Part shown: positions 49,962 to 61,807 of the stretch, in pieces
Layout of the letters: the number at the start of each line of letters is the position of its first letter
Numbering within the stretch: position 1 is the first letter of the stretch
From: Xiphydria camelus
Taxonomy: Eukaryota > Arthropoda > Insecta > Hymenoptera > Xiphydriidae
Direction: 5' to 3'
NCBI GenBank assembly: GCA_963678675.1
Contig: OY783196.1
Span: 27,444,827 to 27,508,826, forward strand
Length of the DNA stretch: 64,000 nt
The notes under the pieces: model-generated
Databases searched by the model: none
What the model saw: only the letters and a program-made list of their open reading frames with translations
What the model was told of the DNA's origin: nothing
Position numbers and translations under genes: made by a program

Positions 49962-49987
49962 CCTCTCTCTCTCTCTCTCTCTCTCTC
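49962..49987. repeat. (CT)n microsatellite
   Basis: A perfect CT run of about 13 units in CpG-rich noncoding DNA. Confidence 0.9.
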
Positions 49988-50269
49988 GCCCCCTTCTCGA
50001 CGAATATCAACCCACCTTTACAACTTTCCAATCGAAGCCGCGAACTGCCGGGGTTGTCGCGTACCTGCAACGATCGCTCGAACTGTCATGTTAGGAGGCG
50101 TCGGACGACCGGCGTACGGCGACACCGACGCGACGGCGCGAATCCCGCGAGCGGCGCGCGTGAGGGAAACGGGAGGAACCGAAAAAAGCTCGACTCGTCC
50201 ACGGACACCGGCGTCACGGTTGCACGGGGTCGCGGACGATCACCGACTGTCGGACTGCAGTCTCCTTCC

Positions 50270-50322
50270 TTCTCTCTCTCTCTCTCTCTCCCGCTTTCTC
50301 CCCCTCTCTCTCTCTTAGCTCC
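50270..50322. repeat. Compound CT-rich microsatellite
   Basis: Two CT runs (50270-50291 and around 50303-50315) separated by a short C/T-rich spacer. Confidence 0.85.
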
Positions 50323-53300
50323 TCTTTCTGTCTCTCGAGCTTGCAGCGATCGACTCGGCCCGACGACACGAGTCTTCGGCGAGCACGCCACTGAATGAAC
50401 CCGTTGTGACCCCACGAGCGTTCCAACTCCCAACCACAATCGTCGTCTCCCTTCCTACCTGGCGCTATCGCGCCGCGCGCTCCTCTCGCACGCTCACCCC
50501 TCTCTCGCTCCGTCTCGCTCCGCGTTTCTCCCTCGTTCGCAGCTAGCAGTCATCGCCGGGGGTGAGGCGCACGAATTTACAAAAGCAAAGACGCCACGGC
50601 GGTTTCCGAGCCGACGGAACGCAAGCTCGATGGCGAGTCCGTCGAGGCTCGTTCGACTGCTCGTTGCCGGGGGTGGGTCGTATCGCGTAGTTAACGAGCG
50701 GGGCAACGGCACCGGCGGGGCCTCTTCGCGAGAAACGAACGCGGGAAGAGGGAATCGTTGGAGGGGTCGTTTCGTTCTTTCGAATCTCGTCTGCGGAGGC
50801 AAAAGGCGCGAGGAGAGTCGCGTGTCGACGACGCAGCTTATACGCGCGAATTTACGGATCAGAGCTTGCGAGAAAAAAAATGAAGAGAGGAAGTAAAATT
50901 CGGAGCTTTTTTGGCTTGTTCGTTCTTTTAAGTCCTCGGCTCTCATTCGAAGAAGTCTCGATGACGCGCGGCTTTTTGTTACGCGCGACGATAAATATGT
51001 TACTACTGCCCATTAATCGACCATTATGTGACGGATAATACATTTAAAGCGAGCATTTATCGCGTATCAAATGCATTATGACACGTTACTAAATGTTTTC
51101 GGTCGCGTAAAACCCGAAGAACTCGCGGGGGTTCCATTTATTGAAACGACCCTTCTCTCTACGCGTCTATCGAGAATGAATCGGTCGCTCGAGATTCGTT
51201 CGAAAGTCGCTGTCTTCTCGAACAATTGTCTCGTCGGATTATTTATCGGCGAAAATAGCTATCACTTCGCGTACTTCCAATTCGACTCGTCCTCCCTATC
51301 GCGCAAATTGCACGGTCTCGCGATCGCTGATGCAATTGGGGCGACGCAGTGGCAATTCTCGATGAATAGGAGTTCCATAAAAAAAAAAATCGAGAAAAGG
51401 GAATACTTCGGGCGCATGGGACGGTGCCGTTCTTAATAAAAAAAAATGTATTCACCCCCCTCCAATTTTATTGGATCGATTATTGCCGGCGATTCCGAAG
51501 ATACCGCCTGTCAATTTACGAACTCGTCTCGTATCACGCAAACGATGTTTTTCAATAGACTTTCCACGCTTGATCGAGAGACAGCCAACGGCTGGTGCAG
51601 CGTGGCGAATAATTTACACGCGGGACGCGTAGAAATAATTTTCATTGAAACTCCGACTAACGTAGCTTTGAAGCTGTTTTGTGGAATTTTCAAAAAGTTT
51701 GATAAGACCAAAATTACGAGTAGAACAGTCATAGAAAATGTATGTACGAGATATCTTTTTCGCCTTACGAAAGAAAAACCTCCGTGCCTCGAAAGGAACG
51801 CGTGACTCAGCGAGAAAGAAATTTCCATTTCTAGGGGTAATTCTCGCGAAGCAGGATTTGGAATTACTCCTGCCGTTCTCACGGCACCACCACCCGCGCA
51901 TGCTGAGTTCTGCGTGACGTCAGTCAGCGAAAAATCAATCCATGCCGCCGTGTATATAGTGCGGTAGGGTAGTGACTGTATACCCCGCCTATGTCAATGC
52001 ACCGAAAATTCCGATTTGATAAAGCCAAGGGTCCGGGCCTTATCTTCCCGCGAGATGCGGCACTTCGATTTTACCCGTGATTCGTTATTTGCCCCACGTG
52101 ACACGCCGTACGAGTCGTACGCCCCCTCGCGCAGGGATAGTGATGTGGCGGCGCGGATGGAAGGACCGCAGGGGGTGGTCGGATATCGGAGTCATGGAAT
52201 TGTCGGAGCATCGTCACGTGTGCAACGCGGAGAATACGCGGGGGAATTTGCTCCCATTGCGAGGCGGAACCCAGATTTCCGATCGCGCGGTATGACTCGC
52301 TGCGCGCACCCCGATAAGCTTGCCCACTCGTTAGGGGCAACTGGGGGTTGGTGGTTATCGGTAATGCAGAGACCGGTAAAACTGGATATTCGTATCGTTC
52401 AAATTAATATTCCGAATTTTCGGACTCGTCTGGCTGGCGTTATCAAATGAAAGAGATCGTTATTTATTGATTCTCGCTTAATTGATGATCGTCAACTGCA
52501 CCAGCCCCTATCGAGCAGGCAACCAGTCTTGCAGTGGAGCATTGCGTGACTCGTACTGTGCGCGTTGCAAAAAAATTATCGTCAATCTGTAGCAGTAAAA
52601 ATATTGCAGACTACAGCAACGGCAGTAGTAATGATCTTTAAAGCCAAGACAATGCCATTGTTGGTGCACTATGATGTATCGCGTCCTTCGCCATATATTG
52701 TGACTATTTTAACTCAACGAGTAGTCGATAACAAAGAATGAGATGTCACGCTTAATGCCCAATGATTTGTTACTTTTGCAGGACAAGAGACTAGACTATA
52801 CGCATCTATGAGTATGCCAAAGTTTCAGCGCGAATTAGCTCTTCCTTTGTCGGAGAGGAAGGTGAAGGCCAAAGGGGGAGACTTTCGATTCGAATGGTTC
52901 ATCGCGCGAGGAATATCAAGTGGCGGATGTAAGGACGGTCGGTAAGGGCGTAGGCAATCACTGTTCCCCGCAACGATAAATCGTACATGTAAAGTCTTTT
53001 CGCGACGTGCCGGCGAGACAACGAAAGAGTGTAAATAGACAGTTCGTGCTTGGGAAGATTAAGATTTATGATTCCACGTCGGGCTATTTCGCTTCGCAGC
53101 TTCGAATGATCTGGGAAAGAAATGGCGAAACAACGTCGGGGAGCTTACGGCGCAGGGGTCGTTACTCATGCTGTCTACTTCATCGCAGTGCGTTCCGCTA
53201 TTCGCTATAGCTAATTACGGTAAAATCAGCCTACTTCTAGTCCGGCTTTCTATTTATTCGAAGGATAAAAATAAACAAGTTTCCACTCCGTCTGAGTACG

Positions 53301-56146
53301 ATCGTGTTTCTTGAAAGTGGGTATAATTATACCGCAACGGATGCCTAGTTAATTTACGGCTCGCGTGGGTGAACCGCGAGATCGCCGAATATAGAGCTAT
53401 TATATATAATTCGGAGAACTTGTAACATTCGTTTCTGCTTTTCCTTCCTCGTGGATGTCGTTCAATTACCTTTTGTGGGCATGAAATGCTTGACTACTTT
53501 CGATCATAAAAAAAATGCGAACGCGTACCGATCAAATGGAGAGCTTTCTCGGCTGAATCCCAACTTTTTGATATCCTGCGATTGATGGTGAAACGGGGGC
53601 CAGTTCTGTCGAATGCTGTACGTATATTGACGAATCGGTCAAACGGTCGATGGTAGCGCATGTTGCCATGGGAACTTTATTATGTGGAACGTACTTTTTT
53701 TTTTAATATTCGAGTCGAGGCGAAGCAGATATACCTATATTATACGATGATAAGGTACCACGAGGTAAAGATAATTAAGTCATTCCCACGCAATTCTGGT
53801 ACGTGCGTTGAAGACATTTAAAGTTATACGACTGATAATACTTTTAATGAATTAAATATTGATCCATTACAACCGACAATTTCACCGTCTGGTCGAGGCA
53901 ATGGTTGTTATATCGATCCGAGCCACGAAAGGTTATTGTACTTCTGGGAAACACCTTGGCGCGGAACCTCAATGAACGCCTGGGGAGATACTTATCAAAT
54001 TGTGAAGAACAATAAGACACTGATATTTGATATTTGATACACGTATTGATTACATTTTTTAATCTGTTCAAACGGTATGCGTGTCTCTTGTATTGACTGT
54101 GTATTGTTAGTGCTTGTGGTTTGGAAAATCTAAGAATTAAAAATCTGAGAATTATTTTGGATTTTTTCTTTCGTAATGAATACAACTTTCACAACATTAG
54201 TTCGTCTCCATTTTACCCTGCTCTCCTTGCCATTCGACCTCGAGTAACGAGAGAAAATCAGTACGTGTGTGTGACGCCGTTAAATAATTTAGAAGCTAAA
54301 CGCAGATATGCGGCAAATGATACTTGCACTGGCGGTGAACGACACAAAGGCTCCCATCAGTTGTTTATCCGCCAAGTAGTCCATTGTCGAGCGAGCGCTA
54401 TTAATAGTTCACTTCAATCGAAATAAATTGGATAAGTGAATCGTAATTGCAACCCACCCGACTGTGTAATATGTATTCCTCCAACATCCTCAAGTATCTC
54501 ATCGTTTCGTATGGGTTAACGCTTTTTTTCAATGACGATTAGCAAAAGTTACGAATGACTGGTAGGATTGTAATAATGGTTTATTTTTTGTATAGCGATT
54601 GACGGCGCATCCCCAAATTTTCGCGGTGCGAGCTCTCGCACTTTATTAAAGTGTGAAGTAGATATCGACCGCGTATAGCTAGACGCGTACGCGCATTGAG
54701 GAGTTGCACTGCGCCATAACTTCGAAACGTAGGAAATATTGGAGTATGATAATTTTTCATGATTTCGCGCATGTATGCAATATTCATACAATATTATATC
54801 GTGCAAATATATACTTATTTACATATAAAATATATATAGTATGAATCTCATGCTCCTAATTTTCAATCAGATGTAAGTTTTATTTGTTTCATACTCAGAG
54901 TAGTATGTCTGATTTACAGTCGGGCATTGTGGTGTATCACCGCTAAGACACAGGAAATTTGCATTGAATCAACGTTACGTTTACCTCGAAACGCAAAATA
55001 CGACTATAAAGTTTCGATTGATAAACTTTATGGCAAAATCAAGACTGGTGACATCTGTGCTTGCAAGCTCAAAGCACATTGAAAGTTCTACCTGCAAGCT
55101 CGGGTATACGGTAGCGCTGTAGGTTATATCGGGCTGAAATTGTGCTTTCGAATTACAGATTAGAGTCGCTTATCATTGGATTGAAAACCATTGGATGCTT
55201 TTTCCTCTTAAAATCATAAATATTTCTCTTTCGAAATATGATAGCTTTAAAGGATTTTCGAATGCCGAAATTAACGCCCATTGAATTTCACACGTCGTCA
55301 AGTCCGTCAATCATTCTATCAAGTTTTTTTGCTTATCCGTATCTCTGGCTTTATCAAATAATGACAATTTATCGTTAGACGATCTTTCTTCATATGTTAT
55401 ATAGCTAAATACTTCTTTGAATGTATTATAAGAGTTTGGAATACCCACCGCCAATACTTGCTTTGAGCATTTGCGAGTTGCTGCAGCTTTGATAACGAGC
55501 TACTCTCCTCCGGAGGTAACACGACGTGATTGTGATAAATATGTAGATATATTGTACATATTGGCATTGCGTGGTATGACGCATATGATGCATGTACGCT
55601 TTAACGATTCCAACGATTTATGTGCTTATATGTATATGTTCTTATACCGCCTGGAAAGATAATAAAGTCATTCGACATTAATGAAGATAGAATAGAGTAC
55701 GGATGAAGGATTTTGATTGATTAGGGCACTTTAACTTACTTTCTACACGCTTTACCAAGCTCCGAGCCGAACAATAATCATTCACTGTTTAGTTTGTGAC
55801 GTGCGGAATGTGTAATACCAGCCACGTGTAGCACACATAAAAGCAAATTTACTGTAATTATTTTGTTATTAGTTCAATTATTGAATAGTTTAATTTATTC
55901 AAATAAATACTCCTTTAAAATATTGTTACGAAATGGAAGGGAAGAAGGAATGTAGTTTTATTCCTCGATCTACATAATCTGAAGGACTATTATTTCGACG
56001 AATATCGGACGTAATTAACACAAGGACTTATTTAAAGTGGTCAACTGGCAAACTCACGAGCCCTCTCATCCAATAATATTAGATCTCATGAAGAAAGCCA
56101 AGGATGCAGGATTCCTAACATCAGTAAAATTTAACGAAATATTGTG

Positions 56147-57489
56147 ATGTTCCTTGCAATTATTCTTCTAATATTGTCTGCTGCAGTTTTAGGTAATTAG
56201 GGGTGGTCAATATTAATGTGAAATTGATATATCGTAAAAGTGAGAAACTTTCTTCGCGAGTATTTTTCATATTATTTTTACGGAATTATAGCTCATGCAA
56301 TTGAAACTTGATACACTATGTTGCTTACGAATTTTTCAGTAGATACCATTCCCAACCGAATTTTAGGGGGTACTAACGCCGTTATAGAAGATGTGCCGTA
56401 CCAGGTATATCTACATTATATTACATTGATCGGTATATTTTTATACTTGAATATTCAACGTTCTCACAGGCCTCTTTACATTATTTTAACTATTTTTATT
56501 GCGGGGGTGTAATTATCGGTGAAGTTTGGATTCTTACAGCGGCGCATTGCATAATAAAGTGAGTTCATCCAATTTTTAACAAATTAACAATCGATATATT
56601 TGTCATTGTATGAAAACAATAATAGAGCTTCACGACTTGTAGCTCCTTTCCCTTCTTTTATACCGTAAGAATCGGTTCCTCGTACCGCAGTACTGGCGGT
56701 ACTATTCATCGCGTCCAAAATATCATAGTGCACGAACTATTCGGATACCCCGTTATAGGCAGTAATGATATAGCACTTATAAGGGTAAAATTTTTATTAA
56801 CCTATAAAAGTAAGTGATAGTTTCTTATTTTTGCCGAAAAAAAATCAGACTTTTATCGATTGAATTATTTTTCACTCCAATTAGTTGAGGTATTCAATGA
56901 GGTTCTCTCGATTGGCTCATCCTATAGTAATGGCAGATGACGACGATTATCTCGAAGAAGGGACTCCGTGCTTAATTTCTGGTTTTGGTAGCCTCAAGGT
57001 GAATGAAAATGGAAGGGAATCACGAAAATTCTTGAATAGAAATGATTAGTTACTAATAGTTTTTAATTCAACGGTTTATTTTCTATTTTTTCATTACAGT
57101 GGGGTGGTCCCATGGCGTATCAGTTGCAGAAAGCGGTGGTTCTGAAAGTTTCTGCCAAAAGATGCCACACAATATTCTCTTACCGTTTCGACCCCGCAAG
57201 CATGCTTTGCGCAGGTCATGAGAAAGGAGGTATCGATGCCTGCAAGGTGAGTTCAATCGAATTCTTTTTTCGATTGATAAATACTTTCGAATAATACGTA
57301 TATTCTGAAATGAGCTTTTATCGAGGACATCTTGGGAAATAGGGAGATTCCGGTGGTCCATTGGTAGCAAAAAACAAACTTTTTGGTTTGGTATCTTGGG
57401 GTGATAACTGCGGATTGCCAGAAATTCCAGGAGTTTACACAAAAATTGCCAGCCTTCGCCTTTGGATTAGAACGTATACTGGTATATGA
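56147..57489 (+). CDS. Trypsin-like serine protease A
   Basis: Seven exons: 56147-56192, 56340-56404, 56470-56558, 56643-56784, 56885-56998, 57100-57246 and 57343-57489. The product is 249 aa, with all phases consistent. A hydrophobic signal peptide (exon 1) is followed by a short propeptide and the activation site NR/ILGG. The S1 triad is complete: His63 (LTAAHC), Asp109 (SNDIAL), Ser204 (GDSGGP). Asp198 is equivalent to chymotrypsin residue 189 and predicts cleavage after Arg/Lys. Conserved cysteine pairs are present, and Cys in TPCLISGFG has no obvious partner. GFG replaces the common GWG. It is probably a secreted digestive or processing enzyme. It is the first of three tandem copies with matching exon structure. 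Confidence 0.9.
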
Positions 57490-57878
57490 TTTGCTACCAT
57501 CAATATTAATATCGATGTCGAAAACGACAATAATAAAGACAGCAATAACAGTAATGACAGCATAGACATCAATATTAACGTCAACATTTGTCATGAAAAT
57601 AAGTTATTTATAATAAAAATCGCGCCTCCCTAAAATTTTACATATTTTCCGATTTAATTTAACAACAATAAATCAAAAGCATCATTAAATTGCTTTTGCT
57701 TCTCCCGTATACTATTGCAATGTAGAGTATAAGTAATGAGTTATATATTTACAAACACATTCGAGATATATCCAGACGAGGAAAGAGTAAGGTAAGGATA
57801 AAGTGAAGTTTTTTGATGCATGTAAATTTTAGAGCAGAAAATATTTACATTCGTGGATTCTGCGGATTTATTTTTCAG
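57490..57878. other. Spacer A-B without a recognisable signal exon
   Basis: Protease B should have its signal-peptide exon here. The best start (ATG at 57736) gives a hydrophilic peptide and ends at a donor in the wrong phase (GTAAGG, near 57791). AATAAA-type signals near 57529 and 57609 could end the protease A transcript. Confidence 0.55.
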
Positions 57879-59291
57879 ACGATAATCTCATGCCAGGCCG
57901 AATCATCGGAGGAGTAGGAGCCACTATAAAAGAGGTGCCATATCTGGTGGGTATAATATGTATATCTAAATATTTTATATGTCTAGTATCTTCATCAATT
58001 ATACATTATAGTGCTTATACCTATATTTGAGCAAATTATATCAGCGCTTTTTTAACAATGAATCATTCATTCAATAATCCAACAGGCTTCCCTACATTTC
58101 AATGGCTGGCACCACTGCGGAGCAGTAATTTTTAGTCGATCTTGGGTTCTTTCAGCGGCACATTGTCTTCAAGAGTTAGTATGCATTAAAGAATTAATAA
58201 GATTCTTTATGAAGAAATGATATTTTTAGAATTCTAATCGAGATATTAGACATTCATCGGGGTAAATGAAAAAGATACTTAACTCTCACAAATAGGTACA
58301 TGGTTTCGCATATCGTCGCCCCAATAAGAAAAGTGCCTAACTCCACCTTTCTCAAAAATAGAGAGATAGGCATTTTTCTTATTAGGGCGACGATATATAA
58401 TAGTTTCATTTTTTCGATGTTGGTTTAATGCAGAGTGGTCCATCGCTACGCCGTAAGAGTTGGTTCCTCGTATAGAAACTATGGTGGTTCTCTATATCGG
58501 GTAGAGAAAATAATTTTCCACGAAAACTATGGAATCCTTGTTACGTATGACCACGATATAGGTGTTGCGAAGGTAGCAAAATTCTGTGAATGAGTGATTA
58601 CGAGTTTCAAACAGAAATAAGTGATTCAATTAACGACTTCTTTGTTCATTTTTTTCGGCGTTAGTTACGTACTCAAATCTCATTCACCGGCCTGGCTCAA
58701 CCTATTCGATTGCCGGAACAAGACGAGGAGGTGAAAGATGGGACTATGTTTACGATTTCCGGATGGGGCGCTCAAGGGGTGAAATATTTTATAATTATTG
58801 AAAATAAATGATAAATACAGGTATCGTTTAATCCGTGACGCTTCTTTTATTTCGAAGGTCTACAGTAAAGGTACGGCAAAAGTGCATAAAGCCGATGTAC
58901 CGAAAATATCTCGAAAGAAATGCCAGGAAATGTATATGTCGTCCACCATAACTTCTGTTATGATTTGCGCAGGATATGCAAAAGGAGGAGTCGATGCTTG
59001 CTCGGTGAGTCTTATTCTTCAATTCCTTTTCCTGTTGTTTCAATTTGTGTGTATTGACTATCATTTTTTAAATTTTAGAAGACTGTAACAATGACAAATA
59101 TCTATTTTAAATACCTGCTAATGATCTATTTCTGTTCGAAATAGGGTGACTCTGGGGGGCCGTTGGTAGCGCATAATACGGTCTATGGTTTGGTGTCTTG
59201 GGGATATGGTTGCGGATGGATCGGCTACCCGGGAGTTTACACAAGGATTGCCAGTGTTCGTCATTGGATTAGAAATATTACTGGAATATAA
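57879..59291 (+). CDS. Trypsin-like serine protease B, 5' exon missing
   Basis: Six exons are visible: 57879-57946, 58086-58174, 58434-58572, 58665-58778, 58858-59004 and 59145-59291. The coding length of 704 nt equals the matching part of protease A. The first visible exon enters in phase 1 and encodes [11 protein letters not shown] with the activation Arg. The triad is complete: His in LSAAHC, Asp in DHDIGVAK, Ser in GDSGGP. The specificity aspartate is in DACSGDSGG, so trypsin-like cleavage is expected. GWG is intact. No premature stops occur, which argues against an old pseudogene. No signal-peptide exon was found between it and protease A. It may be unrecognised, lost, or supplied by exon 1 of protease A, whose phase fits. 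A near-perfect hairpin occupies intron 58175-58433. Confidence 0.83.
58310..58396. repeat. Intronic hairpin, 29-bp arms, 29-nt loop
   Basis: Arms at 58310-58338 and 58368-58396 are reverse complements with two mismatches, around a 29-nt loop. The element sits in an intron of protease B, upstream of the exon at 58434. The size resembles a small-RNA precursor but also fits a MITE. Confidence 0.85.
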
Positions 59292-59900
59292 CATGTTTTA
59301 CATTTAGAACTTTATTTACATATTATGTAATATTGTCAGTGTGTACTGTAAAAGAATATATTAAAATAAGTCGATTATTATTGGTCTTTTTTAAGCTGCA
59401 ATCCTTGACTCTGCAAAGATATCATCGTATCACTTTTTCTGAATATATACGAGTAGAATGCTAAACGCAATCTCTCGCGATTACCTCCTACAAAGTTTCA
59501 AGTTCCAGTAGATATGCTGATAACAATTTTTAATAGATACGAATATGATGAATCATACCTTTGATATATGTAATTCACTGAGATATTGTTGTATTTGAAT
59601 CACAATACATTGAGACTTTAGAAAAGTAAGTAATAACGTTAAAAATTTTATCAACATGTTAAAAAGCTATACATATATTTTTTATTCGTATATCGAGTCG
59701 GCGTCGATTTAATTTGACATAAACGCTTACCAAACTCGAGCGATGCTATCAGCGTACATCGACAATTCTAAGAAGAACATATTTACTTTGATTAGATTGT
59801 TCCTCATAAAAGTTTATCGTTAAAATCGCCAGATAAAAATTTATTTTCATTTATGAAAGGTGACATTTCTTAGGAGGCAATTTATCTCTAAAGAGCTACA
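59292..59900. other. Intergenic spacer between proteases B and C
   Basis: AT-rich, with the 3' flank of protease B and the promoter of protease C. No exon, repeat or RNA gene was recognised. Confidence 0.55.
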
Positions 59901-61507
59901 ATGTGTACTGCGCTGATCTTCTTATTCTCATTTGCCACCGGCGTTTTCGGTAGTTATTTTAATCGTTGATAATTAGTGACATGTAATGTGGGGGAGGGGT
60001 AACCAAGTGTTGTATTGAATTTTTTTGAAACCGTTCGTGGTGATAATATCATTAAAGAGAATGCAGTGAATCATATTATTGGTGACAAATTCAATACAGT
60101 CTAAAAATGATACGTTGAGGTTTCATATTTTTAACGAATTTCTTCAACCCTTCCAGCCTGTCCTTTAAGTAATCGAATTGTGGGCGGACAAAATGCCACC
60201 ATAGAAGACTTCCCCTATCAGGTTCGTCCAAGTATCTTCATGAAAATGACGATATTTGATTAAATTTCATATTCCAATATCAAACGTGTTTCTGATCGAA
60301 AGGCTTCACTGTTATATGATGGTCAACACTTATGTGGTGCAGCGATTATCAGTGAGAAATGGCTTATCAGTGCGGCCCATTGCATAACGGAGTCAGTATT
60401 CATGGATCTATATCGACGTTTGTTTTTTTCGTTCGGAAAGAGGAGCAAATAGCAGCGTCAAATAACAAAACTGTATTTTGCAGTGCTATTAATAAATACT
60501 CAGTACGCGTTGGTTCTACTACACGAAGCACCGGTGGGGTCATTTACTCCGTTGAACAAATGATTATTCACGAAAACTACAACCGGCCTATTCAATTTTC
60601 CAATGACATTGTCGCTCTCAAGGTACGTATCATATGTATACTCGCACCTTGTAGTTCCTTCGTAAATCTTAAATTAGGAGACTCTTGAAAGAATTTCGGT
60701 ATTCTTCGGTTACAGGTATTGATCGTTAATCAAATTCTAGGTATCTAAAACACTCTCGTTTTCAAGGACAGTTCAACGTATCGCCGTGCCGAATGAGAAT
60801 GCAGAACTTGCCGACGGTGCGAAGACTGTTATAACTGGTTGGGGATCAACAGTGGTAAGTTTTTTTTTCAGTCTCAAGTATCCTACTTGATATTCATTAT
60901 TTGTCTATTATTTGTTAAAAAAAGGTAAGGCAGTGTCTTTCTTGAAAAAATATATCGAGCAAAGTATTTCATTGCTTGTAAAAAGCAATCACGAAGCCTA
61001 TTTGCTCGGAAGTATAGAGCGTATTGCTCTGTACATATAGGTGAAAGAATGTTACGTTTGTATTTCAGGTATCAGGACCATTTGCGGATATACTACAGAA
61101 GGCATACGTACCGAAAATCAATTTTAATAAGTGCAAAAAATTGCTATCGTCCATCAACGAGGTCATGTTGTGCGCTGGTTACGACGAAGGAGGCGTTGAC
61201 GCTTGTCAGGTGAATTTATCCTTTTCACGTGGAATGAATAAATGAACATTCAATTTTATTTAAAAAAATGTTGTATTCCGAAATTAATTTTAAGGTGAAA
61301 AATGTAGAATATTAGAACAATGCGTGTGTACATATTTTCGTATAATATTTTAAAAAATAGGGAGATTCGGGAGGACCTCTCGTTTTTAATGGAATCATTC
61401 ACGGTGTGGCATCGTGGGGTCGGAATTGCGCCAATCCTAACAGCCCCGGAGTCTACACCAAGGTGTCCGCTCTTCGACCTTGGATTCGCCAAAACACTGG
61501 TGTATAA
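59901..61507 (+). CDS. Trypsin-like serine protease C
   Basis: Seven exons: 59901-59949, 60157-60221, 60303-60391, 60484-60622, 60741-60854, 61069-61209 and 61361-61507. The product is 247 aa in consistent phase. The signal peptide reads [16 protein letters not shown]. The activation site is SNR/IVGG. The triad is His64 (ISAAHC), Asp109 (SNDIVAL) and Ser202 (GDSGGP). Asp in DACQGDSGG gives trypsin-type specificity. The propeptide cysteine has no evident partner. Exon sizes are almost the same as in proteases A and B (89, 114 and 147 nt exons shared), which shows origin by tandem duplication. It is probably secreted; the substrate cannot be told from the sequence. Confidence 0.92.
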
Positions 61508-61807
61508 ATCGATCGTATTTCAAATATATTCGAAACGATGGCTTATCGAATGAATTTTCGTTGGGTTGTTATTTCTTCCCCTGCAATTTTACGCTTTAGC
61601 TTTATAAATTTATAGCCAAAAATAACCCCTGCATTCTTCTAAATCTCGTAAATATATACACAGATCCACTAATCGAAAGGCTAATTCGACGTATCCTTCT
61701 TATTCTAGATTTTAGTAATTAAGGTAAGTTGGTATAACGTTATAGTTAAGTGATGAGAATATTTTTGTCATCCTTAAAATGACGTCAACTTTTTTGCCCT
61801 ACTAAAT
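61508..61807. other. Convergent 3' flanks, nothing recognised
   Basis: This is the 3' side of both protease C (plus) and the CRAL-TRIO gene (minus). It is AT-rich with no reading frame or repeat of note. Confidence 0.5.

Larger units (their letters stand above)
45052..56146. other. 11-kb region without a supportable gene
   Basis: The region lies between the RhoBTB start and the first protease. From about 46600 to 52400 it is GC- and CpG-rich with several long open frames on both strands (for example 46877-47563 and 48573-49133). Their proteins are Arg/Ser/Pro-rich and overlap one another in several frames, as expected of stop-poor GC-rich DNA. RhoBTB 5' untranslated exons and promoter probably lie within it. 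From about 52500 to 56146 the DNA is AT-rich with nothing recognised. Confidence 0.55.

Noticed and set aside
52016..52450. 144-codon plus-strand frame
   Set aside because: Arg-rich composition, overlapping minus-strand frames and no splice context suggest a chance frame.
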